Assembly: GCA_005776735.1 (NCBI GenBank)
Contig: SXOM01000356.1
Span: 1 to 25,282 of the forward strand
DNA: 25,282 nucleotides
Direction of reading: 5' to 3'
Source: Pseudomonadota bacterium
GTDB lineage: Bacteria > Myxococcota_A > UBA796 > SXON01
Every line of letters begins with the position of its first letter. Positions within the stretch are counted from its first letter, which is position 1. This document shows, one piece after another, positions 1-7,085 of the stretch. Under the pieces are notes generated by a model, which was given only the letters and a program-made list of their open reading frames with translations, was not told where the DNA came from and searched no databases. Position numbers and translations under genes: made by a program.

Positions 1-753
1 CTGCGGGGCGGCGGGGGGATCGTCGCGGTGCGCCCCTTCCGCGCCCCGCACCACACCGCGAGCGCGGCGGCGCTGCTCGGCGGGGCCGACCTCCGGCCGG
101 GCGAAGCTTCCCTCGCGCACCGGGGCGTGCTCTTCCTCGACGAGTTCCCGGAGTTCCGGCGTGACGTCCGCGAAGCGCTGCGCGCACCGCTGGAGGACCG
201 GCGAATCGTGGTGGCCAAGGCCGGAGGACGCGTCGTCTTCCCGGCCGACTTCGCGCTCGTCGCGGCCGCGAATCCCTGTCCGTGCGGCTACGCCAACCAC
301 CCGCTGCGCGCGTGTGTGTGCAGCCCGTCGGCGCGCCAGCGGTACCGGGCGCACCTGTCGGGGCCCATCGTCGACCGGATCGACCTCCGGGTGGAGCTGC
401 GTCCGGTCGAAGCGTCCACGCTGTTCGCCGCCCGCCCGAGCGAGTCCAGCGCGGCGGTGCGCGAGCGCGTGGTCCGCGCCCGCGCGGTGCAGTCGGCGCG
501 CAACGGGCCGGGGGTCACCAACGCCAACGTCGGGGTGGAGGGGTTGATGGAGCTGGCGAACCCGACGGGGCCGGCCCTGGCACTCTTGCGCGACCACGTC
601 GACGAGCACGCCGTTTCGGCGCGGGTCGGCCGCCGCATCCTCCGCGTGGCGCGCACCGTCGCGGACCTGGGTGAATCCGCGCGCGTCGAGGTGCCTCACA
701 TCCGCGCTGCGATCGACCTCCGCTTCGACGGCGAAGAGGAGGTGGTGCCGTGA
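1..753 (+). CDS. comM: ComM/YifB-family Mg-chelatase-like AAA+ ATPase (5' truncated)
   Basis: This is the C-terminal half (about 250 residues) of a family usually near 500 residues; the reading frame is open from base 1, so the start lies outside the window. It begins GIVAVRPFRAPHH, the family signature before the Walker B segment. Walker B is visible as GVLFLDEFPEF, followed by ALRAPLEDRR, the sensor-like AAANPCPCGY with clustered cysteines, and SGPIVDRIDLRVEL. The Mg-chelatase C-terminal helical domain fills the rest. In Vibrio, ComM is a hexameric helicase that drives branch migration during integration of transformed DNA; that is family knowledge. A GTG at base 28 is inside the conserved domain and is not a real start. 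Its stop shares base 753 with the next ATG, and recA follows, so a recombination role fits the context. Confidence 0.9.
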   Translation: MRGGGGIVAVRPFRAPHHTASAAALLGGADLRPGEASLAHRGVLFLDEFPEFRRDVREALRAPLEDRRIVVAKAGGRVVFPADFALVAAANPCPCGYANHPLRACVCSPSARQRYRAHLSGPIVDRIDLRVELRPVEASTLFAARPSESSAAVRERVVRARAVQSARNGPGVTNANVGVEGLMELANPTGPALALLRDHVDEHAVSARVGRRILRVARTVADLGESARVEVPHIRAAIDLRFDGEEEVVP

Positions 754-995
754 TGGTCTGCCTGCCGCTGCTCTTGGTGGTCGATCGTGTCGAGCCGCCG
801 TGGGCCGTCGTGGAGTGGGACGGCACCCTGGTCGAGGTCCCGTGGCACGAGGGCCTCGACGAGGGGGCCCGCTTCGCGGTCTGCGTCGCGCCGGAGGCCG
901 CGCCCGCGCCCGAGGCCGTCGACGCCCGCCCCGCCTCGCCTCCGCGGCGAGAGGGGCCCGACGCCCGGCGCGCGGCGCCGGGCACTTCCCCCTGA
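753..995 (+). CDS. Small DUF3006-like protein
   Basis: 80-residue protein. The N-terminal half reads LLVVDRVEPPWAVVEWDG, then LVEVPWHEGLDEGARFAV, which matches the pattern of DUF3006 proteins (a short beta-rich domain opening with I-x-D-R-I/V-E, then A-V-V-E, a dipeptide turn, and V-x-V-P). The function of that family is unknown to me. Residues from about 46 are an Ala/Pro/Arg-rich tail without recognisable structure. The start is the ATG at 753, which overlaps the ComM stop (TGATG); a GTG at 750 is an alternative. A purine-rich GAGGAGG at 736-742 gives a good ribosome binding site. The gene lies between comM and recA, 60 bp before recA, so the three could be co-transcribed. Confidence 0.7.
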   Translation: MVCLPLLLVVDRVEPPWAVVEWDGTLVEVPWHEGLDEGARFAVCVAPEAAPAPEAVDARPASPPRREGPDARRAAPGTSP

Positions 996-1055
996 CAAGC
1001 TCGTCTCCGGGGGTGGGATGGTCTCGCCGCCCGGAGGGAGGACAAGGAGTAGACA

Positions 1056-2072
1056 ATGTCCGTGGACAAGCAGCAGAACAACAAGAAGGCGGCGCTGGCC
1101 CAGGCGCTCGCTGCGATCGAGAAGCAGTTCGGCCGGGGGGCGGTGATGCGCCTGGACGGGCCGGCCGAAGCGGTGGAGGTGGTGCCCAGCGGCAGCATCG
1201 GGCTGGACATGGCCCTCGGCATCGGCGGGTACCCGCGCGGCCGGATCGTCGAGATCTATGGGCCCGAAGCGAGCGGCAAGACGACGCTCACGCTGCACGC
1301 GATGGCCGAGGTCCAGAAGCTCGGCGGCACCGCGGCGTTCATCGACGCGGAGCACGCGCTCGACCCGGCGTACGCCGCGCGGCTCGGGGTCCGACTTCCG
1401 GAGCTCATCGTGTCGCAGCCCGACGACGGCGAACAGGCGTTGGACATCGTCGAGGCCCTGGTGCGCTCGTCCGCGGTCGACCTCGTCGTGGTCGACTCGG
1501 TCGCCGCGCTGGTCCCCAAGTCCGAGCTGGAGGGCGAGATGGGCGACCTCCAGGTCGGCACCCACGCGCGCATGATGTCCAAGGCGATGCGCAAGCTCGC
1601 CCCCATCGCCTCGCGCTCGGCCACGACGGTGGTTTTCATCAACCAGATCCGGCAGAAGATCGGCGTGACCTTCGGCCCGAGCGAGGTGACCACGGGGGGC
1701 AACGCGCTGAAGTACTACGCGAGCGTCCGGCTCGACGTCCGGCGGATCAGCACGCTCAAGAAGGACGACACCGCCATCGGCGCCCACACGCGGGTGAAGG
1801 TCGTGAAGAACAAGCTGGTGCCGCCGTTCCGGACGGTGGAGTTCGACATCCTGTTCGGCCGCGGCATCCACCAGGTCGCGGAGGTCGCCGACCTCGCCGA
1901 GGCCCAGGGGGCGCTCGGGCGCTCGGGCTCGTGGTACTCGCTGGGGGAGACCCGGATCGGCCCCGGCCGCGAGCGGTTGCTCGAGCACCTCGACACCCAT
2001 CCCGAAGCGCTCCTGGCGCTGCGGTCCGGGCTGCGGGCGGACGCGGTCGGGTCGAGCGTGGCCGAGGCGTGA
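1056..2072 (+). CDS. recA: RecA recombinase
   Basis: 338-residue RecA, slightly shorter than E. coli RecA (353) because the acidic C-terminal tail is reduced. The N-terminal helix carries the usual AIEKQFGRGAVMRL. Walker A is GPEASGKTTL (residues about 68-77, with Ala where many RecAs have Ser), Walker B is DLVVVDSVAAL, and the DNA-binding loop-2 region reads INQIRQKIGVTFG followed by TTGGNALKYYASVRLD. The C-terminal domain contains RVKVVKNKLVPPF and EFDILFG. It polymerises on single-stranded DNA, drives strand exchange and promotes LexA self-cleavage (family knowledge). The ATG at 1056 is supported by AAGGAG at 1044-1049. I could not recognise a LexA box in the 60 bp upstream. A strong hairpin follows the stop. 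Confidence 0.98.
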   Translation: MSVDKQQNNKKAALAQALAAIEKQFGRGAVMRLDGPAEAVEVVPSGSIGLDMALGIGGYPRGRIVEIYGPEASGKTTLTLHAMAEVQKLGGTAAFIDAEHALDPAYAARLGVRLPELIVSQPDDGEQALDIVEALVRSSAVDLVVVDSVAALVPKSELEGEMGDLQVGTHARMMSKAMRKLAPIASRSATTVVFINQIRQKIGVTFGPSEVTTGGNALKYYASVRLDVRRISTLKKDDTAIGAHTRVKVVKNKLVPPFRTVEFDILFGRGIHQVAEVADLAEAQGALGRSGSWYSLGETRIGPGRERLLEHLDTHPEALLALRSGLRADAVGSSVAEA

Positions 2073-2089
2073 AGCGCGGCGCGTAGGTT

Positions 2090-2126
2090 GGCGACGGCGT
2101 CGGATGCAAGCTCCGGCGCCGTCGCC
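2090..2126 (+). terminator. Stem-loop after recA, no U-tract
   Basis: GGCGACGGCG (2090-2099) pairs perfectly with CGCCGTCGCC (2117-2126). Inside it a T-G wobble and CGGA/TCCG extend the stem to 15 bp around a 7-base loop (2105-2111). It starts 18 bp after the recA stop and is followed by CCGGCGTG rather than thymines, so it is either a terminator of the U-less type, a 3' stabiliser, or an attenuator before pyrC. Confidence 0.6.
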
Positions 2127-2146
2127 CGGCGTGATACCCGGCCGCG

Positions 2147-3460
2147 GTGTACGATCTGATCCTCGAAGCCGGCACCGTGCTCTCCCAAGGGAAGGCGGTC
2201 CAGGCCGACGTCGCCGTGGAGGGGGGCACGGTGGTCTACGTGGGCGACCGCCCCGGGGGGGCCGCCCGGCGGCGGGTGTACGCCGGCGGGCGCTTCGTCA
2301 CGCCGGGGTTCATCGACACCCACGTCCACTTCCGGGACCCCGGTCACCCCCACAAGGAGGACTGGGCGTCGGGCTCTCGCGCGGCCGCGTCCGGCGGGGT
2401 CACCACTGTCTGCGACATGCCCAACACCGATCCGCCCACGGTCAGCGTCGCGGCCTGGGAGGCCAAGGTCGCGACGGCGCAGGCACGCTCCCGCGTCGAC
2501 TTCGGCGTGTGGATCGGCGCCGCGGCGGGCGCGGTCGACGCGGCGCGGGCCCTCGCCGACAGCGGGCGCGCCTGCGGAATCAAGGTCTTCATGGGCGCGA
2601 GCACCGGCCCGCTCCTGGTCGACGACGCCACGCTCGTCACCTACTTCGAGCACACGCGCGCGCTCATGGGGGTGCACGCCGAGGACGAGGCGGTGCTCGC
2701 CCGCCTGCGGGCGGAATGGTCCGGGCGCATCCCCCCGAGCCACCACGCGACGCGCCCCGCCGAGGCCGCCACGGCGGCGGTGCGCCGGCTCATCGAGCTC
2801 ACCGAGGCGTTCCCGCGCCCGGTGCACGTGTGCCACGTCTCCACCGCGGCCGAACTCGCACTCCTGGAGGCGGTGCGCGGGCGGCTCCCGATGACGGCGG
2901 AGGTCTCGCCCCATCACCTCTGGCTCGACGAAGCGGCGCCGCTCGGCAACCTCGGAAAGGTGAACCCGCCGCTGCGGCCGGCCGCCGACGCGGCCGCGAT
3001 GCTCGCGGCGTTCGCCGGCGGTCGGCTCGACACGGTGGGCAGCGACCACGCACCGCACACCCTCGAAGAGAAGGCGCGCCCGTACGCGCAAGCACCGGCC
3101 GGCCTGCCGGGCGTCGAGACGATCTTCCCGCTGATGCTCGCCGCCGTGCGCCGCGGCGAGTTCCCGCTCGAGCGGGTGGTCGACGCCTGCGCGGGCGCTC
3201 CGGCCCGCATCTTCGGCATGTCGCGGAAGGGGCGGGTCGCGGTCGGGGCCGACGCCGATCTGCTGGTCTTCGGCGAAGCCGAGCTCCAGGTGCTGACGGC
3301 CGAGGCGTTGCTCACGCGGGTCGCGTGGAGCCCGTTCCTGGGGCGATCGGTCCACCCCAAGCCCGACGAGGTCTACCTGCGCGGCGCGCTCGTCGCGTCG
3401 CACGGCCGCATCGTCGGGGACGACGTCCGCGGCCGCCTGGTCGGCGCGGAGCTCGCGTGA
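2147..3460 (+). CDS. pyrC: Dihydroorotase
   Basis: 437-residue amidohydrolase of the COG0044 dihydroorotase/hydantoinase group, catalysing cyclisation of carbamoyl aspartate to dihydroorotate in pyrimidine synthesis. Zinc ligands appear as DTHVHFRDPG (His59, His61), His177 in GVHAED, His230 in VCHVSTA and Asp300 in VGSDHAPH. Lys146 in IKVFMGASTG sits where hydantoinases and CAD-type dihydroorotases carry a carboxylated bridging lysine. GGVTTVCDMPNT and GKVNPPLR are the usual dihydroorotase signatures and favour this over hydantoinase or allantoinase. The start is GTG 2147, directly preceding YDLILEAG; I see no clear Shine-Dalgarno. Its TGA overlaps the GTG of the next gene. No other pyrimidine gene is in view. 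Confidence 0.88.
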   Translation: MYDLILEAGTVLSQGKAVQADVAVEGGTVVYVGDRPGGAARRRVYAGGRFVTPGFIDTHVHFRDPGHPHKEDWASGSRAAASGGVTTVCDMPNTDPPTVSVAAWEAKVATAQARSRVDFGVWIGAAAGAVDAARALADSGRACGIKVFMGASTGPLLVDDATLVTYFEHTRALMGVHAEDEAVLARLRAEWSGRIPPSHHATRPAEAATAAVRRLIELTEAFPRPVHVCHVSTAAELALLEAVRGRLPMTAEVSPHHLWLDEAAPLGNLGKVNPPLRPAADAAAMLAAFAGGRLDTVGSDHAPHTLEEKARPYAQAPAGLPGVETIFPLMLAAVRRGEFPLERVVDACAGAPARIFGMSRKGRVAVGADADLLVFGEAELQVLTAEALLTRVAWSPFLGRSVHPKPDEVYLRGALVASHGRIVGDDVRGRLVGAELA

Positions 3461-4272
3461 CGGCGCGCCGCATCGTCCTGGTCGTCGGGCCGCCGTTCAC
3501 GCCGGCGCTGCTCGGCGCGGCGGTGGCGCGCCTTCGCGCGCGGGCGCCTTCGCTCGAGGTGGTGGTCCGGTCCGCGACCACGCTCGGCGATTCGGCGGAG
3601 GCCGCGGCCTCGGCGTTGGCGGGTGAGCTTCGCCCCGACGACCTGCTCGTCGCGCACGGGTTTGCCGTGCCTCTGGCGCTGCGCGCGCGAGCCGCCACGG
3701 GTGCGCTCGCGGGCTGCATCCTGGTCAACGGGCCGCTCCGCGCCGGGCACCCCGCCCTTCGCCTCGCGGCCGGGGCGGGCGCGCTTGCCGCCGGCCTGGT
3801 CGGGCTGGGCCCCCTCTTGTGGCGGCGCTGGCTGTGGTCGTCGTCGGGCCTCCGGCGAGCGGTGAACAACCCCTACGTGATGGACCGCGACACCGTTGCC
3901 GCGGTCACCACCCCGGCCGACGCCCCGCAGCAGCTCCGGGCCGACTGGGCGTACTTCCGGGCGGCAGGGGGCCTGCTCGACGCCGGGGCGCCGCTCTGCG
4001 ACGGGGTCACCCTCCTCTGGGGCGGCGCCGACGCTCTTTTCCCCCTCGCCGACCTCGAGCGGGGGGGCGGCGCGCTCGCTGCGGCACCCCGGCGCGTGGT
4101 CCCGGGGGGGCGGTGGTTGTGGCCCCACGAGATGCCGTGGGCGTTCGCCGACGCGGTTCTGGAGCTCTCCGGGGCCGACACCACGACGTCCGCGCCGCAG
4201 TCGGGCAGCCCGGGCGCGGCGGGCCGTGCGGGAATCTCGTTGGGTAGCGAGGAGGAAGCTGGTCTTGTCTGA
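3457..4272 (+). CDS. Alpha/beta-hydrolase-like protein lacking the catalytic serine
   Basis: 271 residues starting at GTG 3457, which overlaps the pyrC stop (GTGA), so translation is probably coupled. The layout is that of a small alpha/beta hydrolase: a first strand RRIVLVVGPP, a nucleophile-elbow region DDLLVAHGFAVPLAL (62-76), a variable cap containing LLWRRWLW, an acid-strand region VTLLWGGADALFP (184-196, Asp192), and a C-terminal segment GGRWLWPHEMPWAFADAVLEL. The expected G-x-S-x-G elbow reads A-H-G-F-A, so Gly68 occupies the serine position, and the usual Gly-His of the catalytic histidine is Gly-Arg. That suggests a non-catalytic member of the fold, possibly a binding or scaffold protein. 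The last 30 residues are Ser/Gly/Ala-rich and look unstructured. The fold assignment is by pattern only; the function is unknown. Confidence 0.65.
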   Translation: MTARRIVLVVGPPFTPALLGAAVARLRARAPSLEVVVRSATTLGDSAEAAASALAGELRPDDLLVAHGFAVPLALRARAATGALAGCILVNGPLRAGHPALRLAAGAGALAAGLVGLGPLLWRRWLWSSSGLRRAVNNPYVMDRDTVAAVTTPADAPQQLRADWAYFRAAGGLLDAGAPLCDGVTLLWGGADALFPLADLERGGGALAAAPRRVVPGGRWLWPHEMPWAFADAVLELSGADTTTSAPQSGSPGAAGRAGISLGSEEEAGLV

Positions 4273-4368
4273 CGACCTGGGCCCGATGGCACGACGCTTG
4301 CATACTTCCGTGGGCGGAGACGCGACGGCCGGTGAGCAAGCGGGTACCCCCCGCCTGCCCCACCCGCA

Positions 4369-4398
4369 GGGGCGTCCGGCGTGGAGGCCGGACGCCCC
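4369..4398 (+). terminator. 12-bp perfect hairpin between operons
   Basis: GGGGCGTCCGGC (4369-4380) and GCCGGACGCCCC (4387-4398) are exact reverse complements around a 6-base loop GTGGAG. It lies in the 141-bp gap after the hydrolase-like gene and ends 15 bp before the GTG of the oxidase gene. There is no thymine run on either side. It may end the pyrC unit or shape the leader of the next operon. The loop contains a GTG in frame with the oxidase, which is unlikely to be its start. Confidence 0.55.
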
Positions 4399-4413
4399 AC
4401 TGGTGGAGCGGCC

Positions 4414-6345
4414 GTGAACCTCGACGCGCTCGCAGCGGTGGTAGAGGTCGACACCGGTCCGGCGGAGCGGCTGGCGCACGGGCGGGACCTGTGGCCCCGT
4501 TCGACCCTCGCGCTCGCCCAGGATCGGCTCCCGGAGATGCCCGACGCGGTGGCCTTTCCGCGCGACGAAGGTCAGCTCCGGTTCGTGCTCGATTGGGCGG
4601 TCACCCAGCGCGTGGCCGTGGTTCCCTGGGGCGCCGGTAGCGGGGTCTGCGGCGCGGCCCAGGGCCGGGCCGGCACGATCACCATCGACCTGAAGCGGAT
4701 GAACTGGATCGGCCAGGTCGACCCCGCGACGGGGACCGTGCGCGTGGGCCCCGGCGTGCTCGGCCAGCACCTCGAGGACGCGCTGAACCGCCAGGGATGG
4801 GCCACGCGTCACAGCCCGTCGTCCATCTGGTGCAGCACGGTCGGTGGGTGGGCGGCCACCCGCTCGGCCGGCCAGTTCTCCAGCCGATACGGCAAGTTCG
4901 AGGACATGGTCGCCGCCATGCGGGTGGTGGCGCCGGCCCGCGTGTACCGGACGGGCCAGTGGTCCAGTGGCGAAGACCTCGGGCCGTGGGTGCTCGGCAG
5001 TGAGGGGGCGCTCGGCGTCATCTCCGAGCTCCTGGTGCGCGTCGTCCCGGTTGCCGAACGCCGTTGGCTGCGCGGGTACCGGTTCAGCTCGGTGACGGCG
5101 GCCTGGGACGCGATGCGTCGGCTGATGCAGGCCGAGCTCCACCCCTGCGTGCTGCGCCTGTACGACGCCGTCGACACCCGAATCGGCGGCCGCGGAAAGG
5201 GGGTCCGCAAGGAGAACGGCGGGGTGCTCAAGTCGCTCGTGGGCCTGCTCGACTCCGGCGCCAGCCTGTCCTTGCCGCTGGCCCTCCCGAAGATGGTGAA
5301 CGCCCTCGCGGCGTGGGGCGGCGGCGAGTGTGTGCTCATCGCGGGTTGGGAAGGGCGCGGCGAGGTGGTCGACATCACCTCGCGCCACGGGCACTCCCTC
5401 CTGATGGCGGCGGGCGGCCAGGACCTCGGCGCCGAGCCGGGCGAGCATTGGTACCAGCATCGCCACGACGTGAGCTACAAGCTTGCGCCGCTCTTCACCC
5501 GCGGCGCGTTCGCCGACACGATGGAGGTGGCCGCCACCTGGAGCCGCCTGCCGGCGCTGGACGCCGCCGTGCGCAAGGCGCTCGGCGAAGAGTGCTTCGT
5601 GATGGCGCACTACTCCCACGCCTACCGCGAGGGGTGCAGCATCTACTTCACGTTCGTCGGCAAGGGCGAAGCGTCCCGGTACGACCGCGTCTGGGCCAAG
5701 GCGCTCGACGCGGCCGCCTCCGCCGGCGGCACCGTCTGCCACCACCACGGCGTCGGCCCCCACAAGATGCGGGCCGCTGCCCGCGAGTTGGCCGCGGCCG
5801 CACCGCGCTTCGCCGAGCTGCGCGAGCAGCTCGATCCCACCGGCATCATGAACCCGGGGCGCATCTTCCCGCCGGTCGACGTTCCCGAGCCGCCCGCGCC
5901 GCCCATCGCGATCGACGAGCGCTCGCTCTTGGCAACCCTCCCCGCGCAGCAACCCGCGGCCGAGCGGGATGAGTGGCTCGCCGCCCGCGGGTACGCGCTG
6001 CGCTTCCCCACGCGCAACCCCCTCGCGACCGGCTTGCCACAGGTGCGGTCCGCGTGGGAGACGGTGATCCTCGGCGCGAGCGCGCAGGTCGAGGGACGCC
6101 GCGTGGTGGTGCTCGCCGTGCCGCGTTCGGCGGCGGGGCCCGACCCTCGCGGCGCCTTCGCCCCCGAAGCCTACGAGACGATGACCGTGCCGCTGGTCCC
6201 GCTCGCCGAGCCGACGGTCCGGGTCGATCGTCTTGGCCGCGATGTGCGACCGGCGCGGACCGTGGGCGCGGTCTGGGAGCTCCGCGGACCCGCGGCCGCC
6301 GATCTCGCCGCGCTCTCGTTGGCCGACGCCGAGGCCGAACCATGA
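4414..6345 (+). CDS. FAD-linked oxidase of the AGPS/GlcD (VAO) family with an extra C-terminal domain
   Basis: 643 residues from GTG 4414, chosen because GGAG at 4405-4408 is well placed; GTG 4381 lies in a hairpin loop. The FAD-binding PP-loop is VVPWGAGSGVCGAAQG (about 69-84). The segment STVGGWAATRSAGQFSSRYG (about 141-160) and HHHGVG (443-448) match alkyldihydroxyacetonephosphate synthase-like flavoproteins more than lactate or glycolate oxidases. The flavoprotein core ends at DPTGIMNPGRIFPP (about 474-487). About 150 further residues follow that the family does not need; they contain a beta-like stretch ETVILGASAQVEGRRVVVLA. The stop overlaps the start of an Fe-S protein gene, so I infer a two-subunit dehydrogenase in the style of GlcDF or GlpAC. 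A link to ether lipid formation is possible but unproven. Confidence 0.8.
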   Translation: MNLDALAAVVEVDTGPAERLAHGRDLWPRSTLALAQDRLPEMPDAVAFPRDEGQLRFVLDWAVTQRVAVVPWGAGSGVCGAAQGRAGTITIDLKRMNWIGQVDPATGTVRVGPGVLGQHLEDALNRQGWATRHSPSSIWCSTVGGWAATRSAGQFSSRYGKFEDMVAAMRVVAPARVYRTGQWSSGEDLGPWVLGSEGALGVISELLVRVVPVAERRWLRGYRFSSVTAAWDAMRRLMQAELHPCVLRLYDAVDTRIGGRGKGVRKENGGVLKSLVGLLDSGASLSLPLALPKMVNALAAWGGGECVLIAGWEGRGEVVDITSRHGHSLLMAAGGQDLGAEPGEHWYQHRHDVSYKLAPLFTRGAFADTMEVAATWSRLPALDAAVRKALGEECFVMAHYSHAYREGCSIYFTFVGKGEASRYDRVWAKALDAAASAGGTVCHHHGVGPHKMRAAARELAAAAPRFAELREQLDPTGIMNPGRIFPPVDVPEPPAPPIAIDERSLLATLPAQQPAAERDEWLAARGYALRFPTRNPLATGLPQVRSAWETVILGASAQVEGRRVVVLAVPRSAAGPDPRGAFAPEAYETMTVPLVPLAEPTVRVDRLGRDVRPARTVGAVWELRGPAAADLAALSLADAEAEP

Positions 6346-7085
6346 CCATCGACACTTGTCCCTTCTGTCCTCGGCTGTGCCGCCATGTCTGCCCCGTCAG
6401 CGTCGCGACGGCGCGGGAGTCGGCCACGCCCACCGCCATCACCACGGTGGTCCGACTGGCGGCGCAGGGCCAGGTCGAGTCCGACCTCGCCGACGAGGTG
6501 CTCGAGCTGTGCAACGGCTGCGGCGCGTGCATGCGGCATTGCGCCCTGCACGTCGACGTTCCGGCCTTCGTGCGCGAGTATCGCGCGCGGCCCACGCCCG
6601 AGCCCCTCCCGGCGTTGCCGACGGGGCGTCGTTCGGTGCGGGTCGAGGTCGACGGCGAACTCCGCCCCGGGGTCGTCGTCAGCCGCGACGCCCTGGGCCA
6701 CGCCGCGGTCGTCGCGGGCGACCGCGCCCACCTGCAACGCGTGGCCCAGCACTTCGCCGGTTGGACCGTGCACACCGGGTCCAATGCGGTGGCCGAGGTG
6801 CTCGCCGCTGCCGAAACGCGGGTCGTGCCCGATCCGGCGCCGGCCGCGGGCCCCCGCTTCCAGACCTGCTGGGAGGGCGCGACGGGCGCCGACGGCCAGG
6901 TGGCCTGTTGCGGCGCACGCGAAGGGTTCGAGACGCGCCAGCCGGCGCTGGCTTCCGAGCTGGCCCGCGAAGTGGTGCGCCGCATGGGCGGCCGGCGGTT
7001 CGGCTGCGGCGACGCCCACTGCGCCGCCTGGTTGCGCGCCCACGGCGCCGAAGTGGAGGGTCCCGATGCCGACCGGAGCGAGTGA
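6342..7085 (+). CDS. GlpC/LutA-like (Fe-S)-binding protein with one CCG domain
   Basis: 247 residues; the ATG at 6342 overlaps the oxidase stop (ATGA). The N-terminus carries two four-cysteine motifs: Cys6-x2-Cys9-x3-Cys13-x3-Cys17-Pro and Cys57-x2-Cys60-x2-Cys63-x3-Cys67, consistent with two [4Fe-4S] clusters. After a linker with no recognised motif, residues 186-240 resemble one cysteine-rich CCG domain: VACCGAREG (Cys189, Cys190), then a helix, then FGCGDAHC (Cys222, Cys227). Family members usually have two CCG domains and about 400 residues; here the first CCG appears reduced to FQTCWEG (Cys176). It probably passes electrons from the upstream flavoprotein to a quinone or to another carrier. 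No membrane segment is visible. Confidence 0.8.
   Translation: MTIDTCPFCPRLCRHVCPVSVATARESATPTAITTVVRLAAQGQVESDLADEVLELCNGCGACMRHCALHVDVPAFVREYRARPTPEPLPALPTGRRSVRVEVDGELRPGVVVSRDALGHAAVVAGDRAHLQRVAQHFAGWTVHTGSNAVAEVLAAAETRVVPDPAPAAGPRFQTCWEGATGADGQVACCGAREGFETRQPALASELAREVVRRMGGRRFGCGDAHCAAWLRAHGAEVEGPDADRSE

Noticed and set aside
993..1020. recA promoter starting from CTGACA
   Set aside because: The -35-like CTGACA (992-997) has no acceptable -10 at 16-19 bp, and no LexA box was recognisable.
2104..3456. Upstream part of the frame that encodes the hydrolase-like protein
   Set aside because: It overlaps pyrC completely in another frame and is Arg/Gly-rich; the real gene starts at GTG 3457.
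3373..5952. An 859-codon minus-strand frame opposite the hydrolase-like gene and oxidase
   Set aside because: Spans two transcription units antisense and has no recognisable domain; the plus-strand genes have clear family motifs.
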